Shown: one piece after another, positions 18,591 to 26,326 of the stretch
Numbering within the stretch: position 1 is the first letter of the stretch
How the letters are laid out: every line of letters starts with the position of its first letter
DNA from: Mycetocola zhujimingii
GTDB taxonomy: Bacteria > Actinomycetota > Actinomycetes > Actinomycetales > Microbacteriaceae
Direction: 5' to 3'
DNA: 64,000 bases
Assembly: GCF_003065425.1 (NCBI RefSeq)
Contig: NZ_CP026949.1
Location: forward strand, 2,294,001-2,358,000
Translations under genes and position numbers: made by a program
Notes under the pieces: model-generated
The model's input: the letters and a program-made list of their open reading frames with translations, nothing else
What the model was told of the DNA's origin: nothing
Databases searched by the model: none

Positions 18591-19456
18591 CACTCGAGAC
18601 AACGAGAACCCTGATCGACGACGCCTACCGAAACGGGACGGGCATCGGCGCGTTCAACGTGGTGTCGCTTGAGACGGCCGAGGGTCTCGTGTCGGCGAGT
18701 GAGCGCGCCGGTCTCGGTGTCATCCTGCAGATCTCGGAGAACTGCGCCCGCTACCACGGCTCGCTCGGACCGATCGCGCGTGCGACGCTCGCCCTCGCCG
18801 AGGCCGCGTCGACGCCGGTCTCCGTCCACCTCGACCACGCGGAGGATGAGTCGCTCGCACGGGAGGCCATCGACCTCGGTTTCAGTTCGGTGATGTACGA
18901 CGGGGCGAAGCTCGAGTACGCCGACAACGTCGCGGCGACCCGGAGGGTGGTCGAGGCTGCCCACGACGCCGGCGTCTACGTCGAGGCCGAGCTGGGCAAG
19001 GTCGGCGGCAAGGACGGGGCACACGCCCCAGGCGTCCGCACCGATCCCGTCGAAGCCGTCGCCTTCGTCGCCGATACCGGGGTCGACGCACTCGCGGTCG
19101 CGGTTGGCTCCTCACACGCGATGATCGACCGCGTGGCATCCGTCGATCTCGACCTGATCGCGGCGCTACGGTCGGCGCTGACCGTGCCTCTCGTGCTGCA
19201 CGGCTCGTCGGGGGTCGCCGACGCCAACATCGTTGCGGCCATAGGCTCCGGGATGACCAAGATCAACGTATCGACCCACCTCAACGGCTTCTACACCCGC
19301 GCCGCGCGCGCGGTGCTCGACAATGACGACGCTATCGTCGATCCTCGCAAGTACCTCACTCCGGCGCGAGAGAGCCTGAGCCAGGAGGCGCAACGGCTCC
19401 TGACACTCTTCGCGCGCGGGATGGCCACGACGGGAGCACTCCATGAACCGCGATGA
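18587..19456 (+). CDS. Class II fructose/tagatose-bisphosphate aldolase
   Basis: 289 residues of the zinc-dependent aldolase family. It shows HLDHAED at 81-87 (catalytic Asp83, zinc ligand His84), VEAELGKVGG, and the late LHGSSGVAD and KINVSTHLN motifs. The size and operon context fit GatY/KbaY, which split tagatose-1,6-bisphosphate into DHAP and glyceraldehyde-3-phosphate. A GatZ/KbaZ partner is absent, which some aldolases of this group do not need. The start overlaps the kinase stop by 4 bases and is preceded by GAGAGAG. Confidence 0.82.
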   Translation: MTLETTRTLIDDAYRNGTGIGAFNVVSLETAEGLVSASERAGLGVILQISENCARYHGSLGPIARATLALAEAASTPVSVHLDHAEDESLAREAIDLGFSSVMYDGAKLEYADNVAATRRVVEAAHDAGVYVEAELGKVGGKDGAHAPGVRTDPVEAVAFVADTGVDALAVAVGSSHAMIDRVASVDLDLIAALRSALTVPLVLHGSSGVADANIVAAIGSGMTKINVSTHLNGFYTRAARAVLDNDDAIVDPRKYLTPARESLSQEAQRLLTLFARGMATTGALHEPR

Positions 19457-20231
19457 GCGACTGCGCGCTGTACTCGACCTGCTCGCTGAAAACGGCCAGG
19501 TGGAGGTCGATGACCTGACCGCGTCACTCGGGGTCTCCCCCGCGACGGCTCGCCGCGACCTCGACACCCTCGCGCGGCAGCAGTTGCTCACGCGCACCAG
19601 GGGTGGCGCCGTCGGTAATTCCGTTGCGTACGACCTGCCGATCAGGTATCGGAACGAATCGAACGCCGAAGCCAAGCAGCTGATCGCACACGCGGCGAGC
19701 GCCCTGGTTCACCGCGGCAGCGTCGTCGGTTTGTGCGGGGGTACAACGGCGACTGCGATAGCGACGGTACTGTCGACGCGATCCGACCTCTCGGAACCGT
19801 CACCGGAGCCGAGCCTCACGATCGTGACCAACGCCGTGAACATCGCAGCCCAGCTCGCTATGCGCCCGCAGTTCAAGGTGGTCGTCACCGGCGGAGTGGT
19901 GCACCCGAGATCGTACGAACTCGTCGGACCGTACAGTGACATGGTTCTCGAGGGAGTCGCGCTCGACCTGGCGTTCATCGGGGTCAATGGCGTCGCTCCG
20001 GAGCACGGCGCCTCGGTCAACGACGAGTCGGAGGCACACATCAACCGGCTGATGGCGTCGCGGGCTGCCCGCGCGTTCATGGTGGCAGACTCCACCAAGA
20101 TCGGCGTTCGGTCGTTCGCGACGGTTGGCGGGGCCGAACTGTTCGGCGGATTCATCACCGACGAGGGAATCACCTCCGAGCAGCGAAGCGCATTCACGGC
20201 CGACGGCATCGACGTTATCGTTGCATCGTGA
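19443..20231 (+). CDS. DeoR-family regulator of the amino-sugar operon
   Basis: 262 residues. An N-terminal winged helix-turn-helix (VEVDDLTASLGVSPATARRDLDTLARQ, then RTRGGAV) precedes a DeoR sensor domain with GGTTATAIATVL, IVTNAVNIAAQL and FIGVNGV. It lies inside the operon, overlapping the aldolase by 14 bases and nagA by 4, so autoregulation is expected. The likely site is the TGATTG/CAATCA repeat upstream of the SIS gene. The inducer is probably one of the pathway sugar phosphates (family knowledge). Confidence 0.85.
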   Translation: MNRDERLRAVLDLLAENGQVEVDDLTASLGVSPATARRDLDTLARQQLLTRTRGGAVGNSVAYDLPIRYRNESNAEAKQLIAHAASALVHRGSVVGLCGGTTATAIATVLSTRSDLSEPSPEPSLTIVTNAVNIAAQLAMRPQFKVVVTGGVVHPRSYELVGPYSDMVLEGVALDLAFIGVNGVAPEHGASVNDESEAHINRLMASRAARAFMVADSTKIGVRSFATVGGAELFGGFITDEGITSEQRSAFTADGIDVIVAS

Positions 20232-21394
20232 CCGAACTCGCTCCAGCGCCCATCGACCTCGTCATTCACTCAGCACGGCTCGTCACCGGTGGGCAGGTCA
20301 CGACAGACGCATTCGTGGCGTTTTCCGGTGACGTCATCGCCGCCGTCGGCACCGGCCAGGAGTGGGCGGCCCTCAACGCGGCCGAGACCGTGAACGCGGA
20401 TGGCCTCACCCTCACTCCCGGCTTCATCGACATCCACGGGCACGGTGGCAATGCGCGGTCATTCGATGACGGCGCCGACAGCATCCGCTCGGCCCTCGAG
20501 GTTCACCGCAGCCACGGTACGACCCGATCCGTTCTGTCTCTCGTGACAGCAACGGTCGACGACCTCGTCGATCGTGTCGGCACGATCGCTGATCTCGCCG
20601 AGGCCGATCCGACGATTCTCGGCTCTCACCTCGAGGGGCCTTTCCTCGACGTCGCCAGGCAGGGTGCCCACAACGCTGAGCTGCTCCGCGCGCCGGATCC
20701 CGAGAGCATCGAACGCCTCGTGACAGCGGCTCGAGGCACGCTCAGGCAGGTAACTCTCGCCCCCGAGCTGCCGGGAGGCCTCGACGCCATCCGGCAATTC
20801 GCCGAAGCGGGCGTCACGGTCGCTGTCGGGCACACCAGCGTCGACTTCGAGGGCGCCCTCGAGGCGTTCGAGGCGGGTGCGAGCATCCTCACCCACGCGT
20901 TCAACGCGATGAACGGCATCCATCACCGGGCACCGGGACCGGTCGCGGCCGCGACCTCCTCGCCGTCGGTGACGCTCGAGATCATCAACGACGGGGTGCA
21001 CGTGCACCCCGAGGTGGTGCGGATGGCATTTGCCGCTGCTCCCGGCCGGATCGCACTCATCACGGATGCCATGGCCGCCGCCGGGTCGGACGACGGCGTC
21101 TACCAGCTCGGTTCGCTGTCGGTCACGGTGACCGACGGGGTCGCCCGGCTCACCGACGGGAACTCGATCGCCGGATCGACACTCATGCTCGATGAGGCAC
21201 TGCGGCGCGCGGTGTCCGACGTCGGCATCGAGCTCACGGATGCCGTCAGAGCGCTCACGACGACGCCTGCCCGCGCGATCGGACGTTCCAGCGACCTCGG
21301 GCAGCTCGCGCCTGGCTTTGTCGCTGACGCCGTACTTCTCGACGATGACCTCGCCGTCGTCGGCGTGTGGGCAGCGGGCGACCGGGTCGCCTAG
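20228..21394 (+). CDS. nagA: N-acetylhexosamine-6-phosphate deacetylase (NagA/AgaA)
   Basis: 388 residues of the amidohydrolase superfamily. Metal and substrate motifs are present: HGHGG at 70-74, GSHLEGPFLD, VGHTSVDFE, ILTHAFNAMNGIHHR and the catalytic aspartate in LITDAMAAAG. It removes acetate from N-acetylglucosamine- or N-acetylgalactosamine-6-phosphate. As last gene of an operon with tagatose-type enzymes it may act as AgaA on the galacto isomer; sequence alone does not separate the two. The GTG start overlaps the regulator stop. nagB is not here but at 34334. Confidence 0.88.
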   Translation: MTELAPAPIDLVIHSARLVTGGQVTTDAFVAFSGDVIAAVGTGQEWAALNAAETVNADGLTLTPGFIDIHGHGGNARSFDDGADSIRSALEVHRSHGTTRSVLSLVTATVDDLVDRVGTIADLAEADPTILGSHLEGPFLDVARQGAHNAELLRAPDPESIERLVTAARGTLRQVTLAPELPGGLDAIRQFAEAGVTVAVGHTSVDFEGALEAFEAGASILTHAFNAMNGIHHRAPGPVAAATSSPSVTLEIINDGVHVHPEVVRMAFAAAPGRIALITDAMAAAGSDDGVYQLGSLSVTVTDGVARLTDGNSIAGSTLMLDEALRRAVSDVGIELTDAVRALTTTPARAIGRSSDLGQLAPGFVADAVLLDDDLAVVGVWAAGDRVA

Positions 21395-21408
21395 CGCCGA
21401 GACCATCG

Positions 21409-21446
21409 GTTCCGGTCGAGAACACGCCGCGCACCTGATGCGCTCG
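21409..21446 (-). repeat. REP-like dispersed repeat, copy A
   Basis: The reverse complement matches 33 of 38 bases of 33447-33484. It lies just after nagA. Next to it TGATGCGCTCGCCCG is duplicated in tandem (21436-21450 and 21455-21469). Confidence 0.6.
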
Positions 21447-21508
21447 CCCGAAAGTGATGCGCTCGCCCGCCGGGCCCATCGCCCGTGCAGTGACGATGCC
21501 CGCTGTGC

Positions 21509-21520
21509 AAGGCTGTCGTC
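21509..21520 (+). promoter_or_regulatory. Possible leaderless -10 of the DinB-like gene
   Basis: AAGGCT followed by six bases and ATG. It is a degenerate version of the TANNNT-N6-RTG pattern seen elsewhere, and no Shine-Dalgarno is present. Confidence 0.3.
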
Positions 21521-22120
21521 ATGCCGCTCACCGACCCCAAGGATGACCTCGCCATCTACCTGCAGCGCGCCAGGGAGGCGCTCCTCTGGAAACTCGATGG
21601 TGTGTCAGAGTACGACGTTCGCCGCCCGCTGGTTCCGACAGGTACGAACCTGCTCGGCCTGATCAAGCACATTGCCGGCGTCGAGGCGGGATACCTCGGC
21701 GAGACCTTCGGGCGCCCGTTCCCCGAACCGCTGCCGTGGATGGACGACGATGCCGAACCGAATGCCGATATGTGGGCAACGGCAGACGAATCGCGTGAAT
21801 CGATCATCGCGTTGTACCGGCGTGTGTGGAAACACTCGGATGCCACCGTCGCGGCCCTCGAACTGAGCGCGGTCGGGCGGGTTCCCTGGTGGCCCCCGGA
21901 GAAGAACGAGACCACCCTGCACCGGATCCTCGTGCACCTCGTCGAGGAAACCAACCGGCACGCGGGCCACGCGGATATCGTCCGTGAACTCATCGACGGG
22001 TCCGCGGGACTCAGGGCGGGCACATCGAACCTGCCGGAGGAAGACGAGAGCTGGTGGGCTGGCTACGTCAACCGGCTCGAGCAGACCGCGAGGGCCGCAG
22101 CCGATCGCGCGGCGAACTGA
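21521..22120 (+). CDS. DinB/DUF664-family protein
   Basis: 199 residues. The four-helix DinB fold is suggested by LLGLIKHIAGVEAGYLGETFG and HRILVHLVEETNRHAGHADIVREL, which supply the three metal-binding histidines of the family (one in HIAGVE, others in the second block). Actinobacterial members include mycothiol-dependent transferases and isomerases, so a metal-dependent thiol-linked detoxification role is possible, but the substrate is unknown. It stands alone between nagA and an alpha/beta hydrolase. Confidence 0.75.
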   Translation: MPLTDPKDDLAIYLQRAREALLWKLDGVSEYDVRRPLVPTGTNLLGLIKHIAGVEAGYLGETFGRPFPEPLPWMDDDAEPNADMWATADESRESIIALYRRVWKHSDATVAALELSAVGRVPWWPPEKNETTLHRILVHLVEETNRHAGHADIVRELIDGSAGLRAGTSNLPEEDESWWAGYVNRLEQTARAAADRAAN

Positions 22121-22204
22121 CGCGCCAGCCGGTCCGGATCCGGCCCGGCAAGGCGCCCTCCCACGACGCCGGCGGCCGGTAGCGTACCGGGAACGGAGGT
22201 GAAA

Positions 22205-22936
22205 ATGCAGGCTCCTGACCCGATCGTACCGGCGGCAGACGTCCCTGACGTTCCCGTGATCGTGCTCCTGGCGAGCGCGCTCCTCGGTCCTGCCGCCTGG
22301 GAACCGGTCGAGCGCGAATTGCGCTCACGGGGATACGACGTGGGCATTGCTCCGCCCTCCGACGAGGCAGACCCCGTCACTCCGACCGATGCAGCCCTGA
22401 GCTACGCGACCGCGGTGCCCGCCGACCGCCGGGTCATCCTCGTCCCGCATTCCAACGCGGGCAACTTCGTCGCGACGCTGATCGACATCCGGGTCGTGGC
22501 CTGCGTAGTCTTCGTCGACGCGGTCATTCCTGTGGAATCGGGTATCCAGCCGCTCGCGCCGCCCACCCTGCTCGACCGGGTCGAACCGCTCGTCGACGAC
22601 GACGGCCTTCTTCCCGTGTGGACTGACTGGTTCGACGAGGAAGACATCGCCCGGCTCTTCCCAGACCCGGCCACGCGGTTCCACATTGAAGCGCAGCAAC
22701 CGCAGCTTCCCCTCAAGTTCCTGCGCGGCGCACTCAGGATCGACCCGGGCTGGGACACGACGCCGGCCGGCTACCTCGCCTTCGGCTCGACCTACGCCGA
22801 TGACGTTGCCCGAGCCCGTTCCCGCGGGTGGCCGGTCATCGAACTGGACGGCCGCCATCTCCACATGCTCGTTGACCCTGTCGGGGTCACCGACGCGATC
22901 CTCGAGCTCGTCAGTCGTACTGCGCCAGAGCCCTGA
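22205..22936 (+). CDS. Alpha/beta-hydrolase-fold protein
   Basis: 243 residues from ATG 22205, which has GGAGG five to six bases upstream. Alpha/beta-hydrolase features are a first strand IVLLASALLGPAAWEPV, a nucleophile-elbow-like VPHSNAG (Ser in place of the usual GxSxG centre) and a late histidine in GRHLHM. The elbow is degenerate (HSNAG), so activity is probable but the substrate cannot be given. It converges with the Mrp operon 40 bases further on. Confidence 0.6.
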   Translation: MQAPDPIVPAADVPDVPVIVLLASALLGPAAWEPVERELRSRGYDVGIAPPSDEADPVTPTDAALSYATAVPADRRVILVPHSNAGNFVATLIDIRVVACVVFVDAVIPVESGIQPLAPPTLLDRVEPLVDDDGLLPVWTDWFDEEDIARLFPDPATRFHIEAQQPQLPLKFLRGALRIDPGWDTTPAGYLAFGSTYADDVARARSRGWPVIELDGRHLHMLVDPVGVTDAILELVSRTAPEP

Positions 22937-22976
22937 GACCGCCACCGCCTGCGCATGCCGTCGGCGCGCGTCCCGT

Positions 22977-23405
22977 CTACCTGTCCGATTCGCCAGCGGT
23001 CCTGTCAGCAGACTCGTCGGCGGCCCCGGCGTCGGGATCCGCCGCCGTCCTCGCCCGCTCGATCCGCTCGACCCGGTCGGCGAGTTCATCCCGGATCAGC
23101 AGGTCGCGCCGCAGGTGATTAGACCGGTACGCGGCCCGCGCGACCATGTGCGCGGTGATCGGTGCTGTCAGCCCCTGGAAGATGATGATGGCCGTGAGGA
23201 GAGCGAAGGTCGCTATCCGCGGGTCGTTCACGGCGACACCGGCGCACGCGCACATGAGGCCGAGGATCTGCGGCTTGGTCGCGGCGTGAAGCCGGGAGAG
23301 CACGTCGGGGAACCGGAAGAGACCGATGCCCGCTGCCGCACACATCAGCGCGGAAACCATGACGAGCGTGATGGTGATGATGTCGCGAACGCTGTCCCAG
23401 ATCAT
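22977..23405 (-). CDS. mrpG: Mrp Na+/H+ antiporter subunit G
   Basis: 142 residues. Three transmembrane segments fill the first 90 residues (TITLVMVSALMCAAAGIGLFRFPD, then KPQILGLMCACAG, then FALLTAIIIFQGLTAPITAHMVARAAY). The MnhG/PhaG signature RFPDVLSRLHAATK is intact. The C-terminus is a charged cytosolic tail. The ATG at 23405 overlaps the mrpF stop by 4 bases; a longer upstream frame is shadow. Last gene of the operon. Confidence 0.92.
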   Translation of the reverse strand: MIWDSVRDIITITLVMVSALMCAAAGIGLFRFPDVLSRLHAATKPQILGLMCACAGVAVNDPRIATFALLTAIIIFQGLTAPITAHMVARAAYRSNHLRRDLLIRDELADRVERIERARTAADPDAGAADESADRTAGESDR

Positions 23406-23665
23406 GTCTCGTCCTGTTTCGCCATGAATCGAGCGAAGCTCACCGATCCGAGAAACGCGAATGCCGCGAGAACGAGGATGACGGGGAGCGTCTCGGTGTG
23501 CTGGTTGAAAGCCATCTCGCTCCCGAGCACACACATGACCGTCGCGACGAAGACATCCGAGGCGATGACACGGTCGAGCAGGCTCGGCCCCTTGATCACG
23601 CGGTAGAGGGCGGCGACGGCGCCAATACTGAAGAGCACACCGGCGATGATGATCGCAATCTGCAT
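23402..23665 (-). CDS. mrpF: Mrp Na+/H+ antiporter subunit F
   Basis: 87 residues, three predicted membrane helices. It has the conserved MnhF segment IKGPSLLDRVIASDVFVA. It is coupled to mrpE by a TGATG overlap and to mrpG by ATGA. Confidence 0.93.
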   Translation of the reverse strand: MQIAIIIAGVLFSIGAVAALYRVIKGPSLLDRVIASDVFVATVMCVLGSEMAFNQHTETLPVILVLAAFAFLGSVSFARFMAKQDET

Positions 23666-24246
23666 CAGGAGCTTCCTCCCGTGTTGAATCGGGTCAGGTG
23701 GTTGGGCTGGCGCACCCGCCAGACGTCATCCTTCGACCCGATAGCCATGACCAGTCGTTTCTCCGTGGCGAAAACCTCGTTGCGGAACTCCTCGAGGTCC
23801 TCCTCGGTGCGCACGTTGATGACGTGGACGTAAAGCACGGACTCCTGACGGTCGACGTCGACAACGATCGAACCGGGCACGAGCGAGATGGCTTCGGCGG
23901 TGAAGGTCATGATCAGGTCAGACCGGGTGTCGAGCGGAATCGCGATAACGGCGCTCGACGGCTTGTACCTCGGGTTGATGACCAGCCAGGCCACGTCGAT
24001 CGACGCCCGCGCGATGTCGATGATGAGCCGGACGAAGAACACCAGGAGATACCAGACATTGACCCGCCCGCTGAGATCGATCGCCGGCAGGTAGAACATC
24101 AGCGAAATGACAACGGCCAGGATCACGCCGGTCACGACCGTGAGCACCGTCACCTGTCCCCACATGAGGCACCAGAGGACGACAAGCCCCCCGAGCAGCA
24201 CGAACTGGCTGACGGCCCTGATGTGGTGTCCTGAGTCTGAACTCAT
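23665..24246 (-). CDS. mrpE: Mrp Na+/H+ antiporter subunit E
   Basis: 193 residues. Two N-terminal membrane helices, a third near residues 65-85, then a cytosolic domain with the family motif TAEAISLVPGSIVVDVD and LYVHVINV. It is needed for assembly of the complex in characterised Mrp systems. It overlaps mrpD by 4 bases. Confidence 0.92.
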   Translation of the reverse strand: MSSDSGHHIRAVSQFVLLGGLVVLWCLMWGQVTVLTVVTGVILAVVISLMFYLPAIDLSGRVNVWYLLVFFVRLIIDIARASIDVAWLVINPRYKPSSAVIAIPLDTRSDLIMTFTAEAISLVPGSIVVDVDRQESVLYVHVINVRTEEDLEEFRNEVFATEKRLVMAIGSKDDVWRVRQPNHLTRFNTGGSS

Positions 24247-25805
24247 CGCACACCCCCGGGGAACACGGCCTCAACGTAGGTGGAAGAGACCTCGAAATCG
24301 GATGCTGTGCGCTCGGCGAAGTCGAAGAGCGGACCGGCGAAGAGGGTGAGAGACACGGTAAGAGCAACCATTCCGGTGGTTGCACTGAGCATCAGGGCGG
24401 GGACGCGCTTTGACATCACGGTGACGCCCCGGTCCTCCGGGCCCTCCGCCAGCGACGTCAGCAACGGGGACGAGTAGCCCTCGACCTCACTCTCCGACCG
24501 CCAGAACGCCATGTTCCAGACTCTCGCGAGCGCGTACAGCGTGAGCAGGGAGGTGAGCGCTCCCGCGGCGATGAGCACGTATGACAACGGCGTACCCAGC
24601 TCGACGCCGGCCTCGAACAGGCCGATCTTGCCGAGGAATCCCGAGAATGGCGGGATGCCGCCGAGGTTCATCGCTCCGATGAAGAACAGCACAGACACGA
24701 ATGGGGACGCCTTGAGGATGCCGCCGAGCCGGTTGATCGAGGTCGTCCCGCCGATCCGTTCCACGAGTCCCGTCGCGAGGAACAGGGTCGTCTGGACGAT
24801 GATGTGGTGGATGATGTAGAAAATCGTCGCCGCCAGTGCGGCCTGGCTCCCGATGGCGATGCCGAAGATCATGTAGCCGATGTGGCTGACGAGGGTGAAT
24901 GACAGCAGCCGCTTGATGTCCGCCTGCGCCAGGGCGCCGAGTATCCCGATGAGCAGTGTGAGGAGGGCGATGATCATGAGCGGAACGTCGATATCGACGT
25001 CGGTGAACATCACGGTGTCGGTCCGGATGATGGCGTAGACGCCGACCTTGGTCAGCAAACCGGCAAACACGGCCGTTACGGGCGCCGGTGCTGTTGGATA
25101 CGAGTCAGGGAGCCAGAACGACATGGGGAACACTGCCGCCTTGACGCAGAACGCGACGAGGAGCGAGATGCACAGGATGAGCTGCACATCCATGGGCAGG
25201 TCGCGGACCCGCTCGGCGATGAGTGCGATGGTGACCGTGCCGGTGGCCGCGTAGATGAAGGCGATCGACGCAAGGAAGATGATCGACGACGTGAGACTGA
25301 TGATGATGTACGTCACGCCGGCGCGGATGCGCGCACCGGTTCCGCCGAGCGTCAGGAGCACATAGCTCGCCGAGAGCAGCATCTCGAACCCGACATACAG
25401 GTTGAACAGGTCGCCGGCGACGAAGGCATCGAACAACCCGGCCGACAGCACGAGGTAGGTGGGATGGAAGATCGTGACCGGTGTGTCCCGGTCACCATCG
25501 GCGATGCCCTGTCCTGCGGCGAAGACGAGCACGCCGAGAAGCATGAGCGCGGAGATCAGCACCATGATCACGGCGAGCCTGTCGGCAACGAGGACGATAC
25601 CGAACGGGGCATCCCACGCACCGACATCGACGACGACAGCGCCGTGCCTGTCGACGTGGACGAGCAGGATCGTCGCCAGCACGGAGACAGCGCTGAGCGC
25701 GACGATACTGACCGCGACCTGCACGCGGCGGTAGGCGCTGAGAACCAGCGCGAGGGCGGCCGCGAAGAGGGGGATCAGGACGATGAGGGGCAGGATCGCG
25801 GTCAT
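24243..25805 (-). CDS. mrpD: Mrp Na+/H+ antiporter subunit D
   Basis: 520 residues, a proton-pumping membrane subunit homologous to NuoN/NuoM of complex I, with about 14 helices. Conserved features include the glutamate in LYVGFEMLLSASYVLL, the lysine in CVKAAVFPMSFWLPDSYPTAPAPVTAVFAGLLTKVG and DIKRLLSFTLVSHIGYM. It lies between mrpC and mrpE with 4-base overlaps at both ends. Confidence 0.94.
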   Translation of the reverse strand: MTAILPLIVLIPLFAAALALVLSAYRRVQVAVSIVALSAVSVLATILLVHVDRHGAVVVDVGAWDAPFGIVLVADRLAVIMVLISALMLLGVLVFAAGQGIADGDRDTPVTIFHPTYLVLSAGLFDAFVAGDLFNLYVGFEMLLSASYVLLTLGGTGARIRAGVTYIIISLTSSIIFLASIAFIYAATGTVTIALIAERVRDLPMDVQLILCISLLVAFCVKAAVFPMSFWLPDSYPTAPAPVTAVFAGLLTKVGVYAIIRTDTVMFTDVDIDVPLMIIALLTLLIGILGALAQADIKRLLSFTLVSHIGYMIFGIAIGSQAALAATIFYIIHHIIVQTTLFLATGLVERIGGTTSINRLGGILKASPFVSVLFFIGAMNLGGIPPFSGFLGKIGLFEAGVELGTPLSYVLIAAGALTSLLTLYALARVWNMAFWRSESEVEGYSSPLLTSLAEGPEDRGVTVMSKRVPALMLSATTGMVALTVSLTLFAGPLFDFAERTASDFEVSSTYVEAVFPGGVR

Positions 25806-26326
25806 GTGCGTTTCCCCTCGTCGTTCGTGCCTGTGTTTGTCGAGCGATCCGAGCCGGATGGATCATCCGGGTCCCCAGGGCCGTCGGGATGTTCATCGCT
25901 CGCCGCGAGGAGTTGCTGAACCGCGGCATCGTCGAGGTCGACGGCGTCGAACGTCGCCTCCGTCAGCGCCTGGGTGTCCTCGGTGTGCTGGTCGGGTACG
26001 ACGTCGCCCTGGTCGCCGAGCTGCGCGAGCCACCACGACCGATAGATGAGGGCAAGCACGAACGCCGTGATTCCGAAGTTGATCACGATGGCAGTCAGCA
26101 TGAGAACCTGCGGCACCGGGTCGACCATCGACTCGTCGGCGGCCGTACCGGTAACGATCGGCGCGGTACCGCTCGGCCCGCTGACGAGCAGGATGAGAAG
26201 GTTGGTGGCGTTGCCGACGAGCATGAAGCCGATGAGCACCCGCGTCAGCGAACGCTCCAGCATGACGGTGATCCCGACCGCGTAGAGAATGGCCATGAGG
26301 ATGATGAGTGTCAAGGACGCGGTCAT
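25802..26326 (-). CDS. mrpC: Mrp Na+/H+ antiporter subunit C
   Basis: 174 residues. A NuoK-like subunit with three membrane helices in the first 115 residues (GITVMLERSLTRVLIGFMLVGNATNLLIL is typical) and an acidic C-terminal tail of about 55 residues that is longer than in bacillar MrpC. It overlaps mrpA and mrpD by 4 bases. Confidence 0.92.
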   Translation of the reverse strand: MTASLTLIILMAILYAVGITVMLERSLTRVLIGFMLVGNATNLLILLVSGPSGTAPIVTGTAADESMVDPVPQVLMLTAIVINFGITAFVLALIYRSWWLAQLGDQGDVVPDQHTEDTQALTEATFDAVDLDDAAVQQLLAASDEHPDGPGDPDDPSGSDRSTNTGTNDEGKRT

